Positions 25,535 through 33,955 of a stretch of DNA of 64,000 bases are shown in pieces. A model generated the notes under the pieces. It ran no database searches. It was not told where the DNA came from and was given only the letters and a program-made list of their open reading frames with translations. The stretch is from Roseomonas sp. CECT 9278. GTDB lineage: Bacteria; Pseudomonadota; Alphaproteobacteria; Acetobacterales; Acetobacteraceae. The position numbers were made by a program, and so were the translations under genes. The stretch is taken from NCBI RefSeq assembly GCF_918698155.1, contig NZ_CAKKLX010000006.1, forward strand, positions 62,001 through 126,000, in the 5' to 3' direction. Within the stretch, counting starts at the first letter, position 1. Each line of letters begins with the position of its first letter.

Positions 25535-26923
25535 CTACGGCGTGCCGGCGTCGCCCAGATCCCACCACATGCCGGCGAAGGCCAGGATGCCCTCGCGCGC
25601 CGGGGCGATCAGCAGGTGTTCGTCCGGCCCGTGCTGCTTGCAGCCATTGTAGGAATGCGGGACCCAGACCAGCGGCACGCCGAGGTGATCCACGAACACA
25701 TCCCCCGGCAGCCCGCCCGAGGCATTCGGGATGATCTGCACAGGCTTGCCGAGCGTCCGTGCCATCGACGCCTGCGCCCAGCGCACCCAGGGATGGTCCG
25801 GATCGGTGCGCGAGGCCGACATGCGCGTGAAGCTGGTCTCGACCGCGACATCCTGGAAGCCGTGTGCGTCCAGGTGGTCGCGCACCGCCTGCGCGAAGGT
25901 GAAGGGGTCGCTGTCCACGGTGTAGCGGATCTGGCAATGCGCGCGCGCATCGGGCGCCACCGCATTCACCGGGTTCTCCGGCCGGCCCGAGATCATGGAC
26001 AGCACGATCAGGCTGTTCCAGCCGTAGATCTTCTCCGCGCTGGTCAGACCGGGTTCGCCCCAGCCTTCGTCGATGGTGGCGGCGTCGCCGCCGCCGCCGA
26101 CCGGGCAGCCGGCCAGCACCGCGCGCACCGAATTCGGCATCGTCGGCGGCAGGATGCCGCGCACCAGCACGCGCCCGTTGCGATCCATCATGGAGGTCAG
26201 CGCATGCGCCAGGATGATCGCCGGGTCGCGCGTGAGCCCGCCCCAATGCCCGGAATGCACCCCGCCCGGCCGCAGCTTGATCACCAGGTCGAAATGGAAG
26301 GTGCCGCGTGTGCCGGTGGCGATGGTCGGCACGCCAGGCTCCACGCGCGGACCGTCGGAGGCGATCAGCACGTCGGCGGCCAGTTCATCGGCATGCGCGG
26401 CGACGAAATCACGCAGGCCCTTCGACCCACGCTCCTCCGCCATCTCCAGCACCACCTTCACGTTGAAGCCGAGCCTGCCGCCGCGTTCGGCGATCACCGC
26501 TTCAAGTGCTGCGATGTTCAGCGCGTGCTGCCCCTTGTTGTCGGCGGTGCCGCGGCCGTACCACTGGCCGTCCTCCTCGGTCAGCACCCAGGGCGTGAGG
26601 CCGGCGCGCCACTGGTCCTCCAGCCCGCGCACCGTGTCGCCATGCCCGTACAGCAGCACGGTCGGGCGCGAGGGATCCTCGATGCGCGTGGCGGTCAGGA
26701 TCGGGCCGAAGCCCTCCAGCGGGTTCGGCCGCACCTGGACGGCGAAGCCGAGGCGTTCGAGCCAGGGCCCGATCGCGCCATTGAGGTAGCGGTCGAGATC
26801 GGCGGCGTGCTTGTCCTCCTGCGCGGTGGAGGGGATCGCGACCAGGTCGGTCAGCAGGGCCTTGAAGCCGCCATTGTCGAAGAAGGTGGCGGCGCGCGAC
26901 AGGGCGCCTTCGCGGGTGGGCAT
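25535..26923 (-). CDS. M20-family metallopeptidase
   Basis: A 462-residue zinc-dependent hydrolase of the M20/ArgE-DapE-CNDP group. Metal ligands and the catalytic pair appear in order: YGHGDTV near residue 95, GRGTADNKGQ near 125, the Glu pair in EMAEERGSKG near 160, and the late His in KQHGPDEH near 435. A dimerisation (lid) domain spans ~200-320. The long form with two-domain layout fits dipeptidases rather than DapE. The substrate is unknown. It starts 13 bp after the hydroxyacid dehydrogenase stop in the same direction, forming a two-gene unit that may process an N-acyl or peptide-like acid. Confidence 0.88.
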   Translation of the reverse strand: MPTREGALSRAATFFDNGGFKALLTDLVAIPSTAQEDKHAADLDRYLNGAIGPWLERLGFAVQVRPNPLEGFGPILTATRIEDPSRPTVLLYGHGDTVRGLEDQWRAGLTPWVLTEEDGQWYGRGTADNKGQHALNIAALEAVIAERGGRLGFNVKVVLEMAEERGSKGLRDFVAAHADELAADVLIASDGPRVEPGVPTIATGTRGTFHFDLVIKLRPGGVHSGHWGGLTRDPAIILAHALTSMMDRNGRVLVRGILPPTMPNSVRAVLAGCPVGGGGDAATIDEGWGEPGLTSAEKIYGWNSLIVLSMISGRPENPVNAVAPDARAHCQIRYTVDSDPFTFAQAVRDHLDAHGFQDVAVETSFTRMSASRTDPDHPWVRWAQASMARTLGKPVQIIPNASGGLPGDVFVDHLGVPLVWVPHSYNGCKQHGPDEHLLIAPAREGILAFAGMWWDLGDAGTP

Positions 26924-26935
26924 GGGGCGGCTTCC

Positions 26936-27904
26936 TCAGACGATCTGGTTCACCAGCGCGCTCTCGCCGCGCTGCAGCCGGGCGATGTTCTCGACCATGA
27001 AGTCGAGCACATTGTCCTCGTACATATGCGTCTCGCCGCCGGTATGCGGCGTGACCAGCACGTTCGGCATGGCCCAGAGCGGGCTGTCGGGCGGCAGCGG
27101 CTCGTCCGCCGTCACGTCCAGCGCGGCGCCGACGATCCGGCCTGCCTGCAAGGCCGCGATCAGCGCCGGTTCGTCCACCACGCGCCCGCGCGCCACGTTG
27201 ATCACCTGCGCGGTGGGCTTCATCGCCGCCAGCGCGCCGGCATCCACCAGCCCGCGCGTCTCCTCGGTCAGCGGGCAGGCCAGGATCAGGAAATCCGCGC
27301 GCGGCAGCAGGCCCTTCAGATCGCGGAAGGAATGCACCTCGTCGGCGCCCTCGGCGCCGCCCGCGACATTCTGCCGCACGCCGATCACCTTCATCCCGAA
27401 GGCCTTGCACAGCCGCGCGATGCGCCCGCCGATGCGCCCCAGCCCGACCACCACCACGGTCTTGCCGCCGGCCTCGTCCTCGCGCTTGGCGAAATCGCCC
27501 TGCATGCCGCGCCAGATGCGCTTCGCCTGGTTGTCGCGCGCCTCCGGGATGCGCCGCAGCAGCGCCAGCATCAACGCGACGGCGTGTTCGGACACCGCAT
27601 TGGCATTGATGCCCTGCCCGCTCGCGAGGCGAATGCCGGCCGCCTTCAGCACCTCGCGGTCATACTGGTCGGTGCCGGCCGAGCAGGACTGCACGAAGCG
27701 AAGCCTAGGCGCGATCGTCGGCAGGTCGTTGCGCCACATGCCCGAACACACCAGCACGTCGGCCTGCGCGATGGTGGCGTCCAGTTCGTCTCGCGAGCGT
27801 GCCTCGATGAAGCGGATACCCGTGTTGCGCGGCGCGAAGCGGTCCCCGAAGCGATAGGCGACATGGGCGAAGCAGACGGTCAGTTGGTCGCTCGGCGGCA
27901 GCAT
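26936..27904 (-). CDS. D-2-hydroxyacid dehydrogenase (1)
   Basis: A 322-residue NAD(P)-dependent oxidoreductase of the D-isomer 2-hydroxyacid family. The Rossmann motif is VGLGRIGGRIARL (about 150-162). Catalytic Arg in NVARGRVVDE, Glu in DVTADEPLP and His in TPHTGGET are all present. The substrate could be a 2-ketoacid such as glyoxylate or hydroxypyruvate, but the sequence does not decide. It is upstream of the M20 peptidase with a 13-bp gap. A second family member is at 46248 in a different context. Confidence 0.88.
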   Translation of the reverse strand: MLPPSDQLTVCFAHVAYRFGDRFAPRNTGIRFIEARSRDELDATIAQADVLVCSGMWRNDLPTIAPRLRFVQSCSAGTDQYDREVLKAAGIRLASGQGINANAVSEHAVALMLALLRRIPEARDNQAKRIWRGMQGDFAKREDEAGGKTVVVVGLGRIGGRIARLCKAFGMKVIGVRQNVAGGAEGADEVHSFRDLKGLLPRADFLILACPLTEETRGLVDAGALAAMKPTAQVINVARGRVVDEPALIAALQAGRIVGAALDVTADEPLPPDSPLWAMPNVLVTPHTGGETHMYEDNVLDFMVENIARLQRGESALVNQIV

Positions 27905-27985
27905 CTCGGCGGGTCTCCCGGGGGTCGTGGTCGGGCGCGACCCTGACCCCGGGCGGGATGCGGCGCAAGGGGCCGGCGGCGTGGC

Positions 27986-28318
27986 TCAGCGCGTCCGGCT
28001 GGTGGCCGCCGTGGTCGATCCGCCGCCGCTGCCCCCGCCGCCCGATCCACCCCCCAGCACGACGGCCAGCGCCGCCGCGCCGGCCAGCCCGACCGCGGCG
28101 GCGATGCTCGGCCCGGTCAGCGTATCGCCCTGCGGGGTCGCGACGACGAAGCGCTGCTGCGGGCGCGCCGGCGGCGCCAGGGTCGATCGCGGTATTGCCT
28201 GGCTGCGCGGGCCGATCACCACGCCCGACCCGCCCGGCACCACCACGGTCTGGGTCTGCGCCGCCACGGGAAGGGGCGCGAGGAGCATCAGGCCGAGCGG
28301 GGGTGCGTATCGCCACAT
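27986..28318 (-). CDS. Small exported Gly/Ser-rich hypothetical protein
   Basis: A 110-residue protein with a signal peptide (MWRYAPPLGLMLLAPLPVAA, then QTQTVVVPGG). A mature beta-like half is followed by one hydrophobic helix (SIAAAVGLAGAAALAVVLGG) and a flexible Gly/Ser tail. This anchor-plus-linker form suggests an inner-membrane or surface-associated small protein; I recognise no family. ATGs at 28357 and 28339 are alternatives; 28318 puts the signal at the N-terminus but has no strong ribosome site. It lies 48 bp downstream of the LysR gene stop, in the same direction. Confidence 0.55.
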   Translation of the reverse strand: MWRYAPPLGLMLLAPLPVAAQTQTVVVPGGSGVVIGPRSQAIPRSTLAPPARPQQRFVVATPQGDTLTGPSIAAAVGLAGAAALAVVLGGGSGGGGSGGGSTTAATSRTR

Positions 28319-28366
28319 GGTTGAAAAACAGTAAAGCATCACGCGCGATCGGCGCAATGGCGTCGG

Positions 28367-29296
28367 TCAGCTGCTCCGCGGAAAGGCGTGCCACACCCCT
28401 TCGCGGGCGCGGTCGGCCACTTCCTGCGCCAGCAGGCCGAGCACCGCTTCGGTCGCCCGGCCGGGCGCACGGTCCGGTGGCAGCGCGAGCACGACCTGGC
28501 GGCGGATACCCGGCCGTACCAGCGGCGCCACGGCGATGCGCCCTTCCCGTTCCTCCCGCGCGATCGCCGAGCGCGGCAGGATCGCGAAGCCCAGGCCGCA
28601 TTCCACCAGGTCCTTCAGCACCAGGAAGGAATCGGCCTCGTGCCGCAGGTTGAGCGGGATGCGCGCGCGGGTCGCCGCGGCCTCGACGATGGCGCGCAGC
28701 CCATGCGGGCGGGAGGGCAGCACCAGAGGCCGCCGCGCCGCCGCCGCCAGCCCGACCGGCGTGTCGGGCGCCAGCCCGCTGCCCGGCGGGCCCGCCAGCA
28801 CCAGCGATTCCACGAAAAGGTCGCGCACCGGCAGGTGCAGGTCCGCCGCGGTGCCGTACAGCAGCGTCGCATCCGTGGCACCGCGCTGCACCCATTCGAT
28901 GAGGTGGCCGGTATAGCCCTCGACGATGCGCAGCGAGACCTCGGGATGCGCTTGGGCGACGCGGCGCGTCAGCGGGCCCGCCAGCACCGCCGCGACCGTC
29001 GGCATCATGCCGAGCGCGACCTGCCCCGCCACCGCGCCGGACAGCGCGCGCAGCTCGCCGATCGCGCGTTCGAGCTGTCGCATCGGCCCGCCAATGCGCG
29101 CGAGCAGCTCACGCCCCGCCTCCGTGAGGTCCATGCCGCGGCCATGGCGGGTGAACAGCGCGAGGCCCGCCTCGGCCTCCAGCAGCCGGATCTGTCGCGA
29201 CAGGGCGGGCTGGGCCAGGCGCAGGCGGTCGGCGGCGCGGCTGAGCGAGCCGGCCTCGGCGATCTCCCGGAAGGACCGCAACTGCCGCAGATCCAT
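28367..29296 (-). CDS. LysR-family transcriptional regulator
   Basis: A 309-residue LysR-type regulator. The N-terminal winged helix-turn-helix (residues 1-60) has the typical SLSRAADRLRLAQPALSRQIRLLEAEAG. A linker helix and the periplasmic-binding-protein-like effector domain (~90-300) follow. ATG 29296 is six bases after GGGGG; ATG 29299 immediately before it is possible. It is divergent from the two-subunit TPP enzyme (start 29409) across 112 bp, the classic arrangement for a LysR activator and its target, so it probably senses that pathway's substrate. It is the only recognisable LysR gene in the window. Confidence 0.92.
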   Translation of the reverse strand: MDLRQLRSFREIAEAGSLSRAADRLRLAQPALSRQIRLLEAEAGLALFTRHGRGMDLTEAGRELLARIGGPMRQLERAIGELRALSGAVAGQVALGMMPTVAAVLAGPLTRRVAQAHPEVSLRIVEGYTGHLIEWVQRGATDATLLYGTAADLHLPVRDLFVESLVLAGPPGSGLAPDTPVGLAAAARRPLVLPSRPHGLRAIVEAAATRARIPLNLRHEADSFLVLKDLVECGLGFAILPRSAIAREEREGRIAVAPLVRPGIRRQVVLALPPDRAPGRATEAVLGLLAQEVADRAREGVWHAFPRSS

Positions 29297-29408
29297 CATC
29301 GTCCCCCTTCGCAGATTGCGATGGATGCTATCGCCGCTTGCGAATTCCGCGAAGGCCATCGCGCTGCCACAACCCAGGCCATCGAAGCGGGCGGGAGGAG
29401 GAATTTCC

Positions 29409-29939
29409 ATGGATGGCGACACCGCGGCGGGTCTGGTGGCCTGGCCGGATGCGATCTTCGCGGAGCTGCGCCGCTGGCAGGTGCGCCAGGTGGCCTATGT
29501 GCCCGATGGCGGCCATGCCCGGCTGATCCGCGCCGTGCATGCGGACCCAGCCATGCGCGCCATCCCGCTGACCACCGAGGAGGAAGGCATCGCCGTGCTG
29601 GCCGGCGCGGCGCTCGGCGGCGATCGCGGCGTGCTGCTGATGCAGTCCTCCGGCGTCGGCAACTGCGTGAACATGCTCTCGCTGGTGAAGCAGTGCCGCT
29701 TCCCGCTGCTGGCGCTGGTGACGATGCGCGGCGAATGGGGCGAGTTCAACCCGTGGCAAGTGCCCATGGGATCGACCACCGAGGCGGCCCTGCGGTTGAT
29801 GGATGTCGAAGTCCGCCGCGCCGACCGCGCGGAGGAGGTGGCCGAGACGGTCGCCGCCGCGGCGCGGATGGTCTTCGAGGGCGGCAGCGCGGTGGCGGTG
29901 CTGCTCGGCCAGCGGCTGGTCGGCGCGAAGGTATTCTGA
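29409..29939 (+). CDS. TPP-dependent decarboxylase-like, alpha (PYR-domain) subunit
   Basis: A 176-residue stand-alone PYR domain of a thiamine-diphosphate enzyme, like the alpha subunit of sulfopyruvate or phosphonopyruvate decarboxylases. It contains the activating Glu region (PLTTEEEGIAVLAGAALGG, near residues 52-70) and the GVLLMQSSGVGNCVNML segment that contacts the cofactor. GGGAGGAGG nine bases before the ATG fixes the start. The partner PP-domain gene begins 12 bp after it. The substrate is probably a 2-oxoacid; the actual one is unknown because the substrate-binding residues cannot be read by eye. Confidence 0.82.
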   Translation: MDGDTAAGLVAWPDAIFAELRRWQVRQVAYVPDGGHARLIRAVHADPAMRAIPLTTEEEGIAVLAGAALGGDRGVLLMQSSGVGNCVNMLSLVKQCRFPLLALVTMRGEWGEFNPWQVPMGSTTEAALRLMDVEVRRADRAEEVAETVAAAARMVFEGGSAVAVLLGQRLVGAKVF

Positions 29940-29950
29940 GGGAGATGACG

Positions 29951-30523
29951 ATGCTCGACAGGCGGGATGTGGTGGCGCGGCTGCTGGCCGATCGTGGCGC
30001 GGCGCTGGTGGTGACCGGGCTCGGCGCCGCGACCTATGACGTGGCGGCGGCGGGCGATGATGCGCGCAATTTCTACCTCTGGGGCGCGATGGGTGGTGCG
30101 GCGCTGGTGGGGCTTGGCCTGGCCTGCGCGCAGCCGGATCGGCCGGTGGTGGTGGTGACCGGGGATGGCGAGCAGCTGATGGGCCTTGGCGCCTTCGCGA
30201 CCATCGCCGTGCAGGCGCCGGCGAACCTGACCGTCGTGGTGCTGGACAACGGGCTCTATGGCGAGACCGGCGGGCAGCGGAGCCATACCGGGCGCGGCGC
30301 CGACCTGGTGGCCGTGGCGCGCGGCTGCGGCATCGCTGACGCGACGCGCATCGACGACATGGCGGGCGTCGAGGCCCTAGCCGCCGCGATCCGGGCCGTT
30401 GGTGCGGCGCCGCGCGTCGCGGTGATCGGCATCGACCCGGCCGAGGCGCCGCGCGTGCTGCCGACGCGCGACGGCGGGCTGCTGCGCACGCGCATGCAGG
30501 CGGCGCTCGGCGTCGCCGCCTGA
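29951..30523 (+). CDS. TPP-dependent decarboxylase-like, beta (PP-domain) subunit
   Basis: A 190-residue PP domain with the thiamine-diphosphate/Mg motif GDGEQLMGLGAFATIAV running to VVLDN about 30 residues later (~residues 74-102). It completes the active site with the alpha subunit upstream. ATG 29951 has AGGGAG at six bases, whereas ATG 29945 would leave no spacing. The pair resembles ComD/ComE-type sulfopyruvate decarboxylase but lies beside an acyl-CoA dehydrogenase, a HAD phosphatase and a CoA transferase instead of coenzyme M genes. A catabolic 2-oxoacid or phosphonate role is more likely. Confidence 0.82.
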   Translation: MLDRRDVVARLLADRGAALVVTGLGAATYDVAAAGDDARNFYLWGAMGGAALVGLGLACAQPDRPVVVVTGDGEQLMGLGAFATIAVQAPANLTVVVLDNGLYGETGGQRSHTGRGADLVAVARGCGIADATRIDDMAGVEALAAAIRAVGAAPRVAVIGIDPAEAPRVLPTRDGGLLRTRMQAALGVAA

Positions 30524-30578
30524 GCGCCTTGCAAGGCGGGCGACCGAAGCCTAATCCCTCGGAGACGGGAGAGAACCC

Positions 30579-31745
30579 ATGGACATGCACATGCCGACCG
30601 ACGATCACGCCGAGATCCGCGAGGAGGTGCGCAAGCTCTGCAGCCGCTTCCCCGGCGAATACTGGCGTGAGCTCGATGCCCGGCGCGGCTACCCCACCGA
30701 ATTCGTGCAGGCGCTGACCGAGGCCGGCTGGCTCTCGGCGCTGATCCCCGAGGAATATGGCGGCTCCGGCCTGCCGCTCTCGGCCGCCGCCGCGATCCTC
30801 GAGGAAATCCACGCGGCCGGCTGCAACGCCGCCGCCTGCCACGCGCAGATGTACATCATGGGCACCATCCTCAAGCACGGCAGCGCCGAGCAGAAGGCGA
30901 AGTACCTGCCGCGCATCGCCACCGGCGAGCTGCGCCTGCAGGCCTTCGGCGTGACGGAACCCACGTCTGGCACCGACACCACCTCGCTGCGCACCTTCGC
31001 CAAGCGCGAAGGCGACAAGTACATCGTCAACGGCCAGAAGATCTGGACCTCGCGCGCCGAGCACTCCGACCTGATGCTGCTGCTGGCCCGCACCACGCCC
31101 AAGGACCAGGTGGCCAAGCGCACCGAGGGCCTGTCCACCTTCATCGTCGACATGAAGGCCGCGCTGGGCAACGGGCTCACCATCCGGCCGATCCGCACGA
31201 TGATGAACCACAATTCCTGCGAGGTCTTCTTCGACAACATGGAAGTGCCGGCCGAGAACCTGGTCGGCGTCGAGGGCAAGGGCTTCCGCTACATCCTCGA
31301 TGGCATGAACGCAGAGCGCCTGCTGATCGCGAGCGAAAGCATCGGCGACGCCAAGTGGTTCATCAACAAGTCGGTGGAATACTCCAAGCAGCGCGTGCTG
31401 TTCGGCCGCCCGATCGGCCAGAACCAGGGCGTGCAGTTCCCCATCGCCAAGGCCTATGCCCAGATGCGCGCCGCCGAGGCGCTGATCCAGAAAGGCCTGC
31501 AGAAGTTCGAGGCGCACCTGCCCTGCGGCGAGGAAGCCAACATGGGCAAGATGCTCGGCGCCGATGCGGCCTGGGCGGCGGCGGAAGCCTGCGTGCAGAC
31601 CCATGGCGGCTTCGGCTTCGCCGAGGAATACGACGTCGAGCGCAAGTTCCGCGAGGCACGGCTGTACCAGGTGGCGCCGATCAGCACGAACCTGGTGCTG
31701 TCTTACATCGGCGAGCACGTGCTGGGGATGCCCAGGAGCTACTGA
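30579..31745 (+). CDS. Acyl-CoA dehydrogenase
   Basis: A 388-residue FAD-dependent acyl-CoA dehydrogenase. The three domains are an N-terminal helical bundle (1-120), a beta domain with FGVTEPTSGTDTTSL (~125-140) and KIWTSRAEHSD, and a C-terminal helical bundle with QMRAAEALIQKGLQ and the catalytic loop THGGFGFAEEYDVERKFREA (~340-360). It ends YIGEHVLGMPRSY. GGGAGA precedes the ATG. It is followed two bases later by a HAD hydrolase and then by a CoA transferase, so it likely oxidises the CoA thioester made by that transferase. Confidence 0.9.
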   Translation: MDMHMPTDDHAEIREEVRKLCSRFPGEYWRELDARRGYPTEFVQALTEAGWLSALIPEEYGGSGLPLSAAAAILEEIHAAGCNAAACHAQMYIMGTILKHGSAEQKAKYLPRIATGELRLQAFGVTEPTSGTDTTSLRTFAKREGDKYIVNGQKIWTSRAEHSDLMLLLARTTPKDQVAKRTEGLSTFIVDMKAALGNGLTIRPIRTMMNHNSCEVFFDNMEVPAENLVGVEGKGFRYILDGMNAERLLIASESIGDAKWFINKSVEYSKQRVLFGRPIGQNQGVQFPIAKAYAQMRAAEALIQKGLQKFEAHLPCGEEANMGKMLGADAAWAAAEACVQTHGGFGFAEEYDVERKFREARLYQVAPISTNLVLSYIGEHVLGMPRSY

Positions 31746-31746
31746 G

Positions 31747-32571
31747 ATGGCGGGCCTGCCCGTCGCCATCGCCTACGATTTCGACGGCACGCTGGCGCCG
31801 GGGAACATGCAGGAGCACGTCTTCCTGCCGCAGCTCGGCCTCGACAAGCGCGCCTTCTGGGCGCGCGCCAACGCGCTGGCCGAGGAGCAGCAGGGCGACC
31901 CGATCCTGACCTACATGCACCGCATGCTGGTCGAGGCGAATGCCCATGACATCCCGATGCGGCGCGCGGACTGGGCGGCGCATGGCGCGGGCATCACGCT
32001 GTTCCCCGGCGTCGAGACCTGGTTCGATCGGGTGAACGCCGCCGGTGCGGCGCGCGGGCTGGCGGTCGAGCACTACGTGGTCTCCTCCGGCCTGCGCGAG
32101 CTGGTGGACGGCACGGCGATCCGCCGGCATTTCCGCGCGGTCTTCGCCTCGGGCTTCCTCTATTCCGCCTCGGGCGTGGCGGTCGCGCCGGCCATCGCGG
32201 TGAACTACACCACCAAGACGCAGTACCTGTTCCGCATCAACAAGGATGCGCTGGACCTTGCCGACAATGCGGCGGTGAATGCCTTCGTGCCGCAGGGCCA
32301 GCGTCGCGTGCCCTTCCCGAACATGATCTTCGTCGGCGATGGCGACACCGACATCCCCTGCTTCCGCACGGTGAAGGAACAGGGCGGGCATTCGATCGCG
32401 GTGTTCCCCGAAGGCGATGACGGCCGCGCAGCACGCACGCGCAAGCTGATCGACGAAGGGCGCGTGCACTGCGCGGTGCCGGCGGACTACCGCGAGGGCG
32501 GGGACCTTGAGCGGCGAGTCCTCGCCGTGCTCGACCTGCTGGCCGCGCGCGAGCGGGTGCGCGGGGCATGA
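31747..32571 (+). CDS. HAD-superfamily phosphatase
   Basis: A 274-residue haloacid dehalogenase-superfamily hydrolase. Motif I is YDFDGTLAPG near residue 10, motif II the Ser in VVSSGLRELV, and motif IV FVGDGDTDIPCFRTVK near 195. The cap lies between motifs I and II as in subclass I, and the length exceeds simple phosphoserine phosphatases. The start is two bases after the acyl-CoA dehydrogenase stop (TGAGATG), so they are coupled. It is a probable small-molecule phosphatase, substrate unknown. Confidence 0.8.
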   Translation: MAGLPVAIAYDFDGTLAPGNMQEHVFLPQLGLDKRAFWARANALAEEQQGDPILTYMHRMLVEANAHDIPMRRADWAAHGAGITLFPGVETWFDRVNAAGAARGLAVEHYVVSSGLRELVDGTAIRRHFRAVFASGFLYSASGVAVAPAIAVNYTTKTQYLFRINKDALDLADNAAVNAFVPQGQRRVPFPNMIFVGDGDTDIPCFRTVKEQGGHSIAVFPEGDDGRAARTRKLIDEGRVHCAVPADYREGGDLERRVLAVLDLLAARERVRGA

Positions 32572-32824
32572 TGCGCGCCGCGCCGGCGCCGGCCGCGCCC
32601 GCCCGCGCGCAGGATTGCGCCAGGGCACCGGCCGCTGCCGAGGCGCATCGCAGCATCGCGGCCGCCGGCACGCGCGCCCCGGCGCCGTCTCCGCGCGGCA
32701 CTCCGGCCCGCGCGGCGCGCCGCGTCACCGACCCTGGCGATACCTTTCCCCATCCCTGGCCCGACACGCTGCTGCCGCTGGCCGCCGCCCGCGAGGGCAC
32801 CTGCCCCACAGAGAGCCAACGCCC

Positions 32825-33955
32825 ATGACCGCCAACCTGCCCCTCAAGGGCCTCCTCGTCGTCGCCATGGACCAGGCCGTGGCCGCGCCGTATTGCGCCT
32901 CGCGCCTGGCGGATGCCGGCGCGCGGGTCATCAAGATCGAACGGCCCGAGGGCGATTTCGCCCGCGGCTACGACAGCGTGGCGAATGGGCTGTCCTCCTA
33001 TTTCGTCTGGCTGAATCGCGGCAAGGAAAGTGTGTGCCTCGACATCAAGGCGCCCGACGACAAGGCGCTGCTGGAACGGCTGATCGGCAAGGCGGATGTG
33101 TTCATCCAGAACCTCGCCCCCGGGGCGATGAAGCGCGCGGGCTTCGGCAGCGCGGAATTGCGCGCGAAGCATCCGCGCCTGATCACCGTCGACATCTCCG
33201 GCTATGGCGAGGAAGGCGACTACGCCAGCATGAAGGCCTACGACCTGCTGGTGCAGGCGGAATCCGGGCTGGCCTTCGTCACCGGCCGCGCCGAGGGGCC
33301 GGGCCGCGTCGGCGTCTCGGCCTGCGACATCGCCTGCGGCATGCATGCCTATTCCGCCGTGCTCGAGGCGCTGCTGTCGCGCGCCATCACCGGCCAGGGG
33401 CGCGGCATCGCCGTCTCCCTGTTCGATGGCATGGCGGATTGGATGTCGGTGCCGCTGCTGCAATACGAGGGCACCGGCCGCAACCCGCCGCGCATCGGCC
33501 TGGCACACCCTTCCATCTGCCCCTACGGCGCCTTCACGACGAAGGACGGGCACGAGGTGCTGATCGCCATCCAGAACGAGCGCGAATGGGCGTCCTTCTG
33601 CGCGAACTTCCTCGACGAACCCGACCTGCCCAAGACCCCCGGCTTCACGGTAAACAACGACCGCGTGGCGCATCGCCCGATGGTGGACGCGCATATCGCG
33701 CGGATGTTCGCCGGCCTGACGCGCGACGAATGCGCGGCCAAGCTGCGGCGGGCGAATACCGCCTATGGCTTCGTGAATGATTGCGGTGGCCTGCAGAAGC
33801 ACCCCGCGTTGCAGCGCGCCCCGGTGCAGACCGAAAAGGGCCCGGTGCAGATCGCCCTGCCGCCGGCGCGGCTGTCGGATGGCGCGCGGCCGCTCGGCGC
33901 CGTCCCGTCGCTCGGCCAGCACACCGCGGCGGTGCGGGCCGAATTCGCCGCCTGA
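32825..33955 (+). CDS. Class III CoA transferase (CaiB/BaiF type)
   Basis: A 376-residue family III CoA transferase, which moves CoA between carboxylates by a ping-pong mechanism through an Asp. Family marks are LVVAMDQAVAAPYCASRLADAGARVIKIERPEGDFAR in the N-terminal nucleotide-like fold, LNRGKESVCLDIK, and the catalytic Asp in AYDLLVQAESGL near residue 140. It starts at ATG 32825 with only a weak ribosome site. The 253-bp gap before it (32572-32824) is very GC-rich; I see no credible gene or terminator there. It abuts the convergent transglycosylase with no spacing. Confidence 0.88.
   Translation: MTANLPLKGLLVVAMDQAVAAPYCASRLADAGARVIKIERPEGDFARGYDSVANGLSSYFVWLNRGKESVCLDIKAPDDKALLERLIGKADVFIQNLAPGAMKRAGFGSAELRAKHPRLITVDISGYGEEGDYASMKAYDLLVQAESGLAFVTGRAEGPGRVGVSACDIACGMHAYSAVLEALLSRAITGQGRGIAVSLFDGMADWMSVPLLQYEGTGRNPPRIGLAHPSICPYGAFTTKDGHEVLIAIQNEREWASFCANFLDEPDLPKTPGFTVNNDRVAHRPMVDAHIARMFAGLTRDECAAKLRRANTAYGFVNDCGGLQKHPALQRAPVQTEKGPVQIALPPARLSDGARPLGAVPSLGQHTAAVRAEFAA

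Noticed and set aside
32568-32828. An 86-codon plus-strand open frame ahead of the CoA transferase, and a 110-codon frame on the opposite strand
   Set aside because: Both are low-complexity Ala/Arg/Pro translations of GC-rich sequence, with no ribosome site and no recognisable pattern.
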